A stretch of DNA of 64,000 nt, taken from positions 240,140-304,139 of the forward strand of contig QANU01056336.1 of the NCBI GenBank assembly GCA_003254905.1, in the 5' to 3' direction. Numbering within the stretch: position 1 is the first letter of the stretch; each line of letters starts with the position of its first letter. Origin of the DNA: Nissolia schottii. Its lineage: Eukaryota; Streptophyta; Magnoliopsida; Fabales; Fabaceae. Shown here in pieces: positions 12,690 to 24,763 of the stretch. The position numbers and the translations under genes are program-made. Under the pieces are notes generated by a model. It made no database searches. It was not told where the DNA came from and was given only the letters and a program-made list of their open reading frames with translations.

Positions 12690-13257
12690 TTATGTCATCA
12701 TTTTTTGGTGCATTAATGCCAAAAACTCTGAGTATTCATGTCCTGCATTCCTCAGAGCATGCGCATTTCGACCATTTGTATCAAACAAGGTTGGCATCTT
12801 GAAATGTGTCTTTTGCACCAATATCAATGTCGTGATCGAAAAATTGCGAGCCTCCAAAAATTTAGAGTTCATTGACTCGGCTAGGTTTGTTGTCATATGG
12901 GAGTAGCGGCATCCACCGACGAAGGCACAAATCCACTTTTCTCTAGGAATCTCATCAATCCAAGCAGCATAAGCTTTGTTATGCTATCGCAAGCTTTCGT
13001 ATCGATGATTGTATTGCTCCATTGTGGTCGAATAACCTATAAAAGAAATGCAAGTATTCAATTAGAATGAAATAAACAAGTGTATGGAGTGCTGTAAACA
13101 GAAGTAATAAAAAATGTAACCAATACCCTTCACAAGCTTTTCCATAAACTTCACCTTGAAGTATCTTGCGAAATTCTGTGCAATGTGTCTGATGTAGTAG
13201 AGGTGATATGCCCACAAACCACCCAAAAGTGGTGTACCCCTAGCGGCACTAAAAAAA
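12690..13257 (-). pseudogene. MULE transposase C-terminal relic
   Basis: On the minus strand two coding blocks are visible. The upstream one (about 13250-13125) reads GLWAYHLYYIRHIAQNF and KFMEKLVKG. The downstream one (about 13040-12690) reads TMEQYNHRYESL, AYAAWIDEIP, MTTNLAESMNSKFLEARN and TLFDTNGR. These match the MULE transposase pattern of a C/HxxRH-type segment followed by the MTTNxAESxN motif. The approximately 85 bp between the blocks begins GT and ends tatag|G, like an intron. At least one in-frame stop follows YESLR. No terminal repeats were identified. Confidence 0.7.
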
Positions 13258-13366
13258 TATAAATCACACAAACATATCTATAATTAATATCAATATAAAC
13301 TATATATGACATAGTATTTTTCTGTTTTTTCTTCTCACTGTTATATTTTATGGGGGCCAATAATTA

Positions 13367-13424
<58 letters not shown>
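13367..13424. repeat. (AT)n-(GT)n microsatellite
   Basis: Seven AT units followed by 22 GT units without interruption. Confidence 0.97.
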
Positions 13425-13426
<2 letters not shown>

Positions 13427-13847
13427 TTTACTTATAAACATTACTAGCTTGGGGGACCATGACCACTTCACACTTCCCTCAGCCCTTGGTTAATAAAAAT
13501 GTGACGTTAAACCAATTTTATCGGAATAAGAAGAAGTTTAGCAAATTGAGAAAGTCATTACAATACATCAAGTTAAAGGAAGGGAAAGGAAATAACAGGA
13601 AGTTTTATTAAATCTATAGTTGCTGAAATCATTTATATTTTTTAATATAAGTAAGGAATAGTGTAATGAATTTATTCTATTTTTATAAATATTTTAAATA
13701 TAAATCTTGTATCTAGAAATAATCAAATTTTATTTAAATAAAAAAATACAAATTTGCTGTAATTTTTAAATTTTAGAATATTATCATTATTGCTTTGTCA
13801 TCATGCTCGAAACTCAAAAGTAGGTTAGAAAATACTTGGGATACAAC

Positions 13848-13970
13848 TTATCAATTTACCAACTCTTATGAATGACACGTGTCATTTTTTTTTATATATT
13901 TTGTTCTTAAAAATATTAAGTGTCATTCATAAGAATAAGTAAGTTGATTTGTAAATTGATTTGTTAGATC
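13848..13970. repeat. Decayed palindromic MITE, family B
   Basis: The inverted halves share attcttatgaatgacac and a caattta/atcaac motif, separated by a T-rich loop. The inner arms closely match the better-preserved copy at 51849-52008. The outer ends have diverged and no duplication is recognisable. Confidence 0.55.
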
Positions 13971-14054
13971 TTCTCGACAGCTCAAACAAGCTTATAAATT
14001 GAGTGGAAAGCTTTGATTGCGCCTTTTACAGCTCAAAAACCTTATGCACATAAT

Positions 14055-14857
14055 TAGGGACAAATATATGCCGGGTCGAGTTAGACTTTAACAAAAATAG
14101 GTTTGTTTTGCTTCAGACTTATTTGATTTGAGTCTGAATTTATTATCTATTATAGATTTTCTTTAAGGCCTGACCTGCCACTTTCAAAAGTTTGGTCAAG
14201 CCTTCAGCCTACTTGAAACAAAGAAAATAAATAAAAAAGTTTAGCTATATATAATCTGTCAATGAAGCTTTACATATTGTTTATTTGAATAGGTCGTTAA
14301 CAGAAAATATAGAAAATGACATTTTTTTTAGTCATTTAAATTTGACACGGCCATATAAGCATGAAAGAAAATAAATCATACAAGAAATTAAGGAAAAAAT
14401 ATTACTCTACAAAGATTGAAGTGGTATGACAAGAAAAAATAAATTAATAGTTAGGAAAAAAACTAAATTAATAATTTATATAACTACATGTTGCGATGAC
14501 AACTTGAGCTCAGTGAGAATGTACGAGAAAATGCGTGAATGGTAGTGACATCAATATATGAAGAGGTATTTGATGGAGTGAGAAAGATGAGAAGCAAGAC
14601 ATATTTTGAATTTGATTAGGTTAAATTCTAAGAATAAGATGAGATTTAATTTTTTATTTAGCTAATGCTTTCATTGTTCTATTCTTTTTTTGTATAATGT
14701 GTGTGTCAGGTCTAATAAAGCTTTTTTTTTTTTTATAACATATAGCTCGATTTGTTTAGCTAAAATGTTTTATTTTTTAAAAAAGTCTTGCTTCACTTGT
14801 TTAGAAAATAGGTCAAACCCTACTGAGCTTTAAACGAACTGAGCCTTTGCATCCCTA
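14055..14857. mobile_element. Non-autonomous hAT-type element, 803 bp
   Basis: The right end, read in reverse, is TAGGGATGCAAAGGCTCAG, a typical hAT-like terminus, and the left end starts TAGGGACAAATATATGCCGG. The flanks are CACATAAT (14047-14054) and TACATAAT (14858-14865), an 8-bp target-site duplication with one difference, as expected for hAT. The interior is AT-rich and noncoding. Confidence 0.65.
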
Positions 14858-14865
14858 TACATAAT

Positions 14866-16130
14866 GGCCAAATGATCTATTTATGGGCATGAAATGAAAT
14901 TACTGGGCCGAAAAGCCTAGAAGAAAATTTTCAGAACAGATGAAATTTTTTGTTTCTCAAATGATGCAGAATTGGAGATATAGAAATTGAAATAATCACA
15001 TTGTTACATTCGTACGAACTATATTTATACCATTTCAATAAAAGTAATTCAAATAAAAAATAAATGAATAAAGAAATTAAACTCACGGAACCAAGATTGT
15101 TAAAATTGAGTTATGGAAGATTGACAGAGCAAAATAAAAATATAAAACATAAAATTATAACATAATTTAAATTGTAGGATCATTGTGAAATCGATTGACC
15201 TTTTCAGACTTATAAAATCGTAAGGTTTTAATATTTAAATTGAGATTTTAATAACCTTTCATGCAACAAAACAAGATAATTAGCAGATGAGTAAAATAAA
15301 TATTTTGTCTTACTCTCTCCGTGTGTCTAATAATACGAATCGGGCTATTCAATTTTGGCCCTTCATTTTTTGAGATTTTTATGTCAGCGATTCTTAGGCC
15401 TTCTTAGATTCCATGCATGTGGTCCAAACTTGTGTCATACTGGTTCACTCACTAACTTGGGCTTGGCTCAATGTCAAAATAGGTTATGCACTGCCCATAG
15501 CGTAATTATATTGGACCTTTAATCTTGTTCATGTTCTTAGAGAGACGAATTAATGTGCTAATTTCTCAGCCAAGTCAGGGGCCATGGAAAATGATGAGTC
15601 AGTGTTGCTGCTGTGGGCATTAGACCATTTACTTATGATTGATTTCATGCGTACTAGTCACCTAAGGTTGTTGCTTTGTTTCTTCTTTCTCAGTTGAATA
15701 AAAATAAATTAATTAATTAAAAACCTCAAGGTATCACAACCAAGCAGAGCATTTGTAAATTTAATTCATTGGTTAATTAATTCAAAGCGGACTTTTTCTC
15801 TCATTAAACTTTTATGAATCAAACCATACACATATAATTCCTGTGACACTACATTTGATGGGCTCTGTTCCCATAATAGCCCACGGGTTGATGATGATGG
15901 GATAAACTACACAACCAGGTTATATGGGCTTGGCTTATTTGGTTTTAGAGAGACCAAATTTTTTTTTTGTTTAGTATAGAAACCACTGACAAATTAAGTT
16001 GACCAAGAAAAACGAAATCACTTACAATCCAATCAGATCATTATCTAATGTTGCATAATGTTTATTAGTTATAGAATAACAGTCTTAAACGTATATTTTA
16101 TTAGGGTTTGTTGCATAATGCAAGCCAAAT
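14866..16130. other. Intergenic DNA without recognisable gene
   Basis: AT-rich sequence with short T and A runs. No open frame with domain signal and no clear repeat border was found. Confidence 0.4.
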
Positions 16131-18480
16131 CCAAGTTTGATTTATGTGGTCAAGTTTGTTTGGTGTTCTGTTGTTTCTCTGATTGCATTTTTCTTTTTAC
16201 TTTGTATATGTTTATTTGATTTGAGTTATATTGTTTGTTCACGTATTTGTGCAAGTTTGTTCACGATAAAGATGAAGGTTTCTTCACATTGTTTTGTCGC
16301 CAATTGTTACTTTGTTCTAATTTGGGGTTTTTGTTTATGCAACTTTGTTTTGATTTGGGGTTTGTGTTTGTTTGTTTTTGGGGAAAGTTTACTCATGGAT
16401 TGATTCCACAAATGCATCCCAAAGTTGTGTTTGTTTATGTTAATATGTATGTTTGCTTGAATGTACCCCCAAAATTTGTTTAGTTTCTTGGCAATGAACC
16501 TACAAGGGTGTTTGTTTATCTCTTTTCATTTGATTTGTTCAGCAACTATTATTGTTGTTGTGTCTGTAACAACTAGCATGGTTTGGTTCATATAGATAGA
16601 GAGAAGAGTGTTGAGAATATATGAATGAATGAAATGAAATGGAAACAAAGAATAGGTGTAAAGAAGGGAATGGGACTTGAGGAAAGGGACTATTATTATG
16701 CAGGGAGTAATATATTTTTGTTTTGATTAATTAATTTTGTTTTGTTTTGGAATTTGTGACCTACCAACGTGTTTGTTTACGTCTTTTTATCTGTTTGTTT
16801 TCTTTGTGATAAAATGTTTGTTCATATTATTAGGTTATTAAGTGTGTAACATATCCCAGCCCCGACAAGAAAATCCCCACATAAAAAGGTTATGCTCCGG
16901 TGTGAAAATCCCCACATAAAAGGACAATGGCTCCCATGAGGCAATCTTCGTGGGCTTCGAAATTCCCCACCGATAAAGCTCCACAGTTGGGTATGAAAAT
17001 AGCTGCAACAGTTGAGAATACTACAAAGCCCCCTCATGTAAAGAAGAAGTTTGTTCTAAAGGCAAAAACAGCAAAGTTTGTTTGTGACGATTATAAAAGT
17101 TTGTTCTTAATCACTTCAAAACACTAAATTAACAAGGGGTTATTTATTTATGGTTGGTCAATGATTTATTTATAATCAGTCTACGACTTTGTTCGCAATG
17201 AGTATAAAAGTTTGTTTATAATCAATTTAACAGTTTTTCATTACGAATGTAAAACTTTGTCCATAATCATTATAGGAGTTTGTTCATTACGAATGCAAAA
17301 GTTTGTTCATAATCATTGTAAGAGATTGTTCATACAAATTGCATGACTTTGTTAGTTTGTATGATTGTGTAACATAAAGTCAAATAGTCAGAATAACAAA
17401 TTCACTCAACCCCAAACTGTCATGTACTAAATACCATATACTAATCCCAACATCCATAAATGCAACCCACAACATGTGAGAAATGCTACCAATAACCAAA
17501 ACAATTCTTCCAAATGGCTATAACAAGTAATTTTTTCCCCTTTTGCAATGCTTCAATTTTCTTGAGTTGTGTTCAATGTGGAAGTGTTGCTTGTGTTCCT
17601 TGCGGCCTGCACAACATCAAACAAACATTACATAGCATCCAAGCAAACATAGTCATAAACAAACTTGTGAACAACTATTAAACAAGTATTGATACACGAG
17701 TAAACAAACTTCGGAACTTTTTACCTATGATAAGTAAATTTTGGAACTAATAACCAAATAGTGAACAAACATTGATACACAAGTAAACAAACATTCAAGT
17801 TCATGTAAACAAACTTTGGAAAACTATATAAGAAAACTTTTCAATTGCTATAAATAAACTTAGAACTAACACTAATTTGATTTAAACAAACTTTGGAAAA
17901 CTGTATAAACAAACTTTTGATGATGAATAAACAAATATTTTGACATTATGTAGCATCCTTTCAAAAATTCATAGTCACCCCATACTTTCATTGAATCATC
18001 AAAACAAGGCTATGCGAAACAATTTAACACGATCTAAAATACCTTATTAATTGCTTCGTTCAACATTGTGTTCGGTTCTAAAGATCCATATGACATTGGC
18101 AATGGCGATGACTATTAAAAAATGATGAAAGCGAACCACAACGATGATGCATGTCGATGAGCAACGAAGATGATGAAGAAAGATGAAGGATGGAGGAACA
18201 CGAGACACTACAACCCATAACTAATGGTGAGTGATGGGGGTGAGAATCGCAAGCAGATGGAGGTGAGATTGGAGATATGAGAGGGTGAGATTGACAAGCT
18301 GAGAGGCAGAGAATCGCGAGTTATGAGGAAGAGAATCACGAGCTAAGGGTTTCTTCTATATGAAAGAGACACGAGTGAGTCACACTAATGTGGATAAAGA
18401 AGCGCTTGGGAGTGGGGAGACATGCAATCCGTATAATCTCGTTGAGAGAATTGTTAGTTATACAGTAGACAAAATTTTGG
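16130..18480. repeat. Region of oppositely oriented GTTTGTT / AACAAAC motif arrays
   Basis: From 16130 to about 17370 the word aagtttgtt or gtttgttt occurs more than twenty times in plus orientation. From about 17600 to 17960 its reverse complement (aacaaactt) occurs about ten times. The switch lies near 17400-17590. Inverted arrays of a short word at the two flanks of a block are typical of subterminal repeats of large DNA transposons. A gaaaatccccacataaaa direct repeat lies at 16869-16920. The right part (18120-18340) is purine-rich with several agaatcgcgag/agaatcacgag words also seen near 5568. Terminal repeats were not identified. Confidence 0.5.
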
Positions 18481-19069
18481 CGTACACATAGACTTTTTCA
18501 TTATTAATTAATGATAGTTTGTAGTTGACAAAAAAAATGCACTACTGATATATTTTTTGTGTGTGTGCACCATTGATATTTTAATACTACATGATGCAAA
18601 GGTTTTTTTTTATTTGAAAAAAGAAAGAAAGATAGAACCCTTCGAAAGAAGAAAGGGACACATTTATTTTTTATTTTTTTTGAAAGAAAAAACAAGAGTC
18701 AAAAAGAGAGAAAAATAATATTTTACAGTATATGAAATATGTGTTAGATACTTCTATATGTGTGTGTGTATATATATATATATAATATAGGTGTTAGATA
18801 CTAACTTTTATTTTTTGGTGCAACAAATTAATAGAGACAGGGTTAAGGCCGCAAAAAGAAAATTCATGAAGTCCTCACGAAGGAGATCAGACGTTGCATC
18901 TCCGAAGTAGAATCAACAATGAGTGAATGGAGTACCCCAGTTATCCTTGATGGTCTGCTACATGTGAGTGGCCTCTAACACGCAAGAGATAAGATTCACT
19001 ACATCCTTCAGAATCCCTTTCAAGCCGCACTCTACAGCACTCATGATCCCAAACAGTTTTGAGTCTACC
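18481..19069. other. Intergenic DNA, unassigned repeat sequence
   Basis: The AT-rich start contains a short (TG/TA) tract near 18760-18785. The part from 18820 to 19060 has higher GC and reads on the minus strand like decayed coding sequence (for example VDSKLFGIMSAVECGLKG), possibly LINE-derived. It is too broken to assign. Confidence 0.35.
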
Positions 19070-19355
19070 CACTACAAAGAAAACAACGTTTTGTGACAAA
19101 CAATTCCGTCAAAATATGATGAAATTTGCCGTAAAATTAGTGTTTCCAGCAAATTTTGTGACAAAATCACGCAACCAGAAAAATCCTCAATAGAAATAAG
19201 TTTCTGGCAACTATCCCCTGCAATTTCTTTTGGTGGACCTCATCACCGAAAAATTTTCAGCGGACCTAGTCGCTGAAAACATTGATTTTGCGATAGATTT
19301 CATCATTTTCCAACGGAATTGTCCACATAAATTACTGTTTTTTTTCTGTCTAGTG
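19070..19355. mobile_element. CACTA-type MITE
   Basis: It starts CACTACAAAGAAAAC and ends ctgtctAGTG, whose reverse complement begins CACTAGACAG. Both ends carry the CACTA signature. The interior has gcgaa/gtcaaaat-type subterminal words and no coding sequence. The 3-bp flanks (acc, ata) do not match, so the target-site duplication is lost or was altered. Confidence 0.6.
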
Positions 19356-19502
19356 ATATGCGTTTTTTTTAAGATAAGAATATATAATTTTGTTTATTTA
19401 CACAATTTCCTTTTACTTCCATTAGTATACTTATATTTTCTCTTAATTCCCTGTCTAAAGATGAACAATTATATTGAAATAGACAGAGTAACGTTTATCC
19501 AT

Positions 19503-19511
19503 TTATTATTA

Positions 19512-19549
<38 letters not shown>
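19503..19549. repeat. (TTA)n microsatellite
   Basis: About 15 units of ATT/TTA with one interruption. Confidence 0.95.
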
Positions 19550-21385
19550 TTCAAAAAGAACTTTACCTAGCTGATCCGTGGCTGTACAGTACTGGACACC
19601 ACTCAATAATTGAGCTTTAGAACGACTGGTTAAAGTTAATTGTTCCCAACCAAAAAGCAAAAACAGATTAGTAGCAATCTCAATCTAATCAAAGTTCTTT
19701 GACACTTTTACGATTTTCATTATTTTTATAAGAAGTGCATTAGTCAATTCATAAGGTAAAGTGTAATTTTTTACTATTCATTAATTAAGGAAATGATATT
19801 CATACATAATATATGTAATAAAAAATTACACTTTAATTGAAATTAGATAATTTGTTTCAATAAACTTAGTCAAACTTATAGTACTACTAAAAAAAAGAAC
19901 TAATGTGTGCATTATTATTGTGCATTAAATAGATAAATTTTGGTTTCAATGAGTATATTTATAGAAGGGATCCAAAACCACCAACTGAGACCGAAAGTTG
20001 TAGTATTATTTCGACCAATTTCATAACTGATAAAATTTATTCTTAATCATATTTAATTTATAATTTAATAGTTAATTTGCATGATTATAAGATCAAATGT
20101 TATGTTTTGAGGAGATGAGATTTGAAAGAAGGGTTAGGTACAATGCTTGTAATGGCCCACAAGACGTGCTCCATCTTTGTAGAGTGTGATTTGGGAACCT
20201 CTCCATTATGTATATATAGCAAAGCAATAAAACCAAAACTACTACAAATGCAGTCAAGTACATAAATAGAAGAAAAAAGCTATATAAGATGGTGCTCGAA
20301 ATGATGTGATTTGCAGTTGCACTATCCCCCAGTGGGAATGTGGAGCCACTGACTGATGTCCATGTATCCACTATTTCACCTAAATGAATTTATGTTTGAA
20401 AATTTGTTTGAGTCGTCCATAATCAAATTTTAGGTAGTAAAAATGTAACGAAGAAAAGAAAAGCCTTTAGATAGTAAAATTGATTTTGCTTTTAAATTTC
20501 AATGTGATTAGTTTTCTGTTATACCTTTTATAGCAGATTTTATTTTAGCCTCTAAAATTAATTTTAGAAGAAGTAAAAACTTTATATTAAAATTAGTTTT
20601 AGAAAAACTATCAAATACAGATTATTTTACATCAAAATTAATTTAACTAAAATCAGTTATGATTTTACAAAAATAAAACTAAAGACACACTTTATTTTGT
20701 TATTTACTCATACTGGGATTAAATATGTTACTTTTGTTGTTTTCACTCAAAGCAGAGGGTAGTAAATAATGTCTATTCTATAATTGATTTGTCCCTCATT
20801 TTCTTAATAGGTGGTTCTTATAAATGGAAAATGATAAGAAGAGACGAAAAACACATTGATTGACCGATATGGATTTGATTAATCAATTTTGATTAAACAT
20901 TATGATATTTATTAATTTTTTGACTTTGATTAGACATTATGACTTTAATTAATACAATTTTGATTAGCCATCACTTGGACTGTCCATTATAAAAGAGCTA
21001 AAAATAGATAAGATAACTGAGCAAAGTGCAACCTTTTGAAAAATGGATCACAAAACCTCTTGCTCTAAGCTCAAAGAATACATGAATAATAAGAGAATGC
21101 TTGTTCGCCCAAAAAAATGATCCATAAATAAAGATGACCAAGCAAAGTAACGGTCAACTTCTCAGTATTAATTTAGGCACTAAAATTGATATTTGGTGTA
21201 TTGTCTCTAAATAAGTGTTGATCTTAAGTATATGCAACCTGATTGAATGCAGAAGAAAATCATGTTTCAAAGTTTTTACTACACGGCCTCTGTTAGTAAA
21301 ATATATTACTAAAATGTCACTGTTTCAAAATATATTACAATAATGCATCTATTTCAGACAGCATGATAGACGAGTTCATGTGGGT

Positions 21386-21510
21386 TGAATTCACTAACCG
21401 GATTGGCGAATATGTATTGAATTTACTAATCGGTTTGGCGAATATGTGTTGAATTTGCCAATCAGTTTGGCGAGTATGTGATGAATTCGCCAATCGGTTT
21501 GACGAATTTA
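21386..21510. repeat. 32-bp minisatellite, four copies
   Basis: The unit is tgaatttactaatcggttt followed by ggcgaatatgtgt. Copies start at 21386, 21418, 21450 and 21482; the fourth is truncated. Units differ at several positions each. The last two contain gccaatc where the first two have actaa(t/c)c. Confidence 0.9.
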
Positions 21511-22547
21511 AATTAAGTTATAAAATTTGAATGTCAATGTTAATTACCAATAATGATTAGTAAGGCTAAGCCTTGGACACCGGGTAGACAACCTAAAAAA
21601 AAAAAGAAAGTTAAAAAATATTTCAATTTTGTGTGCATAACTAGCGCCATTATAGTACCCGTCAGAAAAATCCTTTGGTAAATGCTCCCGTTGGTTATTG
21701 TTTAATCACGTTTATCACTTCAAGATCCGATATTTACACTTGTTTATTATATGTTGTCCACTATATATTGAGTATAAAAGATATCTTTATTTTGGTTTGC
21801 TATATATCTTTTCTTTGGGTAAGTGTTTGGTTTACTATATTAGTATATGCTATCTTGTAACACTGACATTCCTCCTCGTTATCATCGTTTCGTAAAAAAA
21901 ATTAAGACTAAACTATCACTTTAATCCCTTAAAAGTTTATATGACGTTAATATAATTTTTAAATAATTTTTAACATCAATTCAATTCTTAAAAATTTAAC
22001 GTGGCATCAAAATAGTTCTTCTATCCATGTAAACAAATAAATAATATCAATAAAATTATTTAAGATTATATTAAGTCTTTAGGGGACCAAATTGATAGTC
22101 TACACTTTTTTCAATCATCAAATTGATAATTTAAAGATTATATTAATGACACAAGCCTTTACGACTAATGAGTGAGCATAAGCATAAATTTATGATGCGT
22201 AGCACTAATACCAATACTGATAAATTAGGTAGATTCTACTATAAATTGGAGCTCACTAATTGATGTTGAATCAGACTACTATTGAATGAGAGGCTCGCTA
22301 TCATGATCTTCAATAGTATCTGAAACAAATAGATAAAAGAGTAAGTTGTCAACTCAATAAATGGATACCATAGTACCACCACCACATAATATATTGAGCA
22401 TAAATGGTCATAAAGTAATAATAATTGTAAGCAATAATTGAACACATGTAACTATATTCACACAGAGTTTAGAGAAAACATACACTATTGGAAGCACAAA
22501 GGCACAACTAAATTTGTCCACCTCCATGTGAGGGGTCGAGGTGAAAT

Positions 22548-22650
22548 NNNNNNNNNNNNNNNNNNNNNNNNNNNNNNNNNNNNNNNNNNNNNNNNNNNNN
22601 NNNNNNNNNNNNNNNNNNNNNNNNNNNNNNNNNNNNNNNNNNNNNNNNNN
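22548..22650. other. Assembly gap (103 N)
   Basis: A run of unknown bases. It is followed by an AGAGAG tract, suggesting the gap collapsed in a simple repeat. Confidence 0.99.
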
Positions 22651-23010
22651 AGAGAGAGAGAGAAGGAATTAATTGGCTGAAATCAATTCTAATATATTTT
22701 ATTTTTAAGATTCATTCTTGACCATATAAATATAATCCAATGGTTGAAAATTCATTCTCACATTCTCGTATAAGAAACTCATTCTCACCTGAACATATAG
22801 TCTCTAAGCATATTATTCCTATACCAACACATGCATAATAATATTATAAAACATAAAGACACAATTGACTTGATTGAATGACAACACATGGTATAAATAG
22901 TTTGACACATTGGGACCTCCACTTACCTAGAAAGGTTGAAGGCTGTGGGACGTTAACCCCAAAAGCTTCTAGCGACGTAGCGTTAGCACTTGAATAAGCC
23001 AACAAACCAC

Positions 23011-23229
23011 CACTACAAGAAAATACTAAATTGAAAAGAATGTTCCTACTGTAGGGCATCGCTGCAACGAATCTAGCACTTGAATAGTCTTAACTACTAT
23101 AGCGGTACGCTTCTTGTATGTTGCTACTCGTCGTGCCACTATAGCAGTTATAACCACTATAGCGGCCCATTGCTTCTACTATGCAACCTCCGCATTGCTA
23201 TAACGGTCCAACATTGGGGAGGGGCATCA
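23011..23229. mobile_element. CACTA element end with subterminal repeats
   Basis: The CACTACAAGAAAA terminus of plant CACTA elements occurs at 23011. It is followed by repeated actatagcgg / gctataacgg words at about 23095-23200, as expected for subterminal repeats. No opposite end was found, so only one terminus is visible. The foldback element next to it may have separated the rest. Confidence 0.5.
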
Positions 23230-24180
23230 CATACACTCTCGTGTATTTTAAAAACAACTTACAATTTAGTCCATATTTATTTTGGACATAAATACTCTCC
23301 ACAAATAATTTTTTTTTTGGTCATCCTTTACAAATAATTATACATTTTGAAACTTTTAAACAAAATAAAATAATATGAATAATAATAATAATAATAATAA
23401 TTTTTTTAGATGAAATGACTAGTAATAATATAAGAATATTAATACATAATTATGAGAATTATATAAAAATTATTCTGTTAACATAATACATGATTAATTA
23501 ATAAATTATAGTAAATCATGATAAATTAACATAAAAATTTATTCATCATTCACAAAATTTAATATTTTTAACAAAATATAAAATATGACTAATAATAATA
23601 ATATAAAATTATTGATGCATAATTATGATAATTATATAAAATTTATTTTATTCTATTAAAAAATTATATTATTAATTAATAATTTATGACAATTTTAAAA
23701 TGAAAAATTAAGTATTCTCTTACCGATTTATTTTTAAATAGTAATACATATTAAGTATTTTAAGATTTTTTTTATAGAATTATGAAGGAATCTAATTTTA
23801 TTTTTTCATTATAATTTCTTTTGGTTTGAGTTAATAGAAGTTAAAGAGGATAGTTTTATTATAAAAATATATATTACTCTTTTAAAATTAAATTTTAAGA
23901 ATATACATAATTTTTTATTTTAAAATTATCATAATTTATTTATTAATAATGTATTATGTTAATAAAATAATTTTTATGTAATTATTGTAATCATGCATTA
24001 ATATTTTGATATTACATTTAGTTATAATTTTTTATTATGTTAAAATTTTTTAAAATGTATAATTATTTATGAAGGATAAATAAAAAAAAATATTTGTGGA
24101 GGGTATTTTGGTCCAAGAATATGGACTAAAATTTAGGTTATTTTTTAAATTAAAGGAGATGGAGTGTATCATTTCAAAAT
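23230..24180. repeat. Long AT-rich foldback element (about 0.95 kb)
   Basis: The first 350 bases and the reverse complement of the last 350 bases align along most of their length. Shared blocks include tttagtccatat, ctccacaaat, aataattatacattttgaa and ttaacataatacatgatta. The centre has a further diverged copy of the same words. The two arms would pair into a large hairpin. Outer borders are uncertain by tens of bases and no target-site duplication was identified. It is noncoding. Confidence 0.6.
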
Positions 24181-24763
24181 GAAGGGAGGAGTGTAATAAA
24201 GTCATCTCTTAGGGGTAGGGATGTAATTTACTCTATCTCTAATGTTTAAATCTTTTAATCAGATATCTAAACTTTTACTTAGTGACAAATTGATATCTCT
24301 AACTTTTAAGTCATTCCAATTAGATCTTTAAACTATACCACTTCTCAAAATTACTTCTCCTATTTAATTTAGAGTTAACATGTTAACGCGAAACAATATT
24401 TAAATGCTAGATGTTAAAGTTTAAGAATCTAATTTTAAGATTCACAGTTTAAGGTGTTGTGTTTGAAGTGAATGTAAAAAAAAGAGTCTCATTTTGGTTG
24501 ATAATGGACTATGGTCCATTTTGGATTAGCTTCAAATAAAAATAAATGTTAAAATATAATTTAAAAAAATATATTTTTTAAAAGGTAAATGCCATTTTTT
24601 TTTTAAGTTTGGAATGTTCTACTTCTAAAACAAAGTGGATGAAGGTGTGCTTTTTAATAAAAGCACCTCGGAAATTTAAAAAAAAAACTCTTGAAAATAA
24701 AACTATACTTAAAAATATAAGTAGAATAAATACATTTTTTAAGTCAATCCAAATGGACTTTAA

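Larger units (their letters stand above)
19356..22547. other. Intergenic DNA without recognisable gene
   Basis: AT-rich. It contains a (TTA)n tract at 19503-19549 that makes poly-Leu/poly-Asn false frames, and a four-unit minisatellite at 21386-21510. The segment 21893-22150 looks like an old noncoding repeat. The frame at 20093-20371 on the minus strand has a hydrophobic stretch but no recognisable family. Confidence 0.4.

Noticed and set aside
16137-16483. Hydrophobic Phe/Leu/Cys-rich frames resembling membrane proteins
   Set aside because: They are by-products of the GTTTGTT motif array; overlapping frames all look alike.
19230-19660. Poly-Leu / poly-Asn frames
   Set aside because: Translated (TTA)n repeat plus CACTA MITE sequence.
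22438-22680. Open frame running through the N-gap
   Set aside because: Its length comes from unknown bases and it has no supported coding content.
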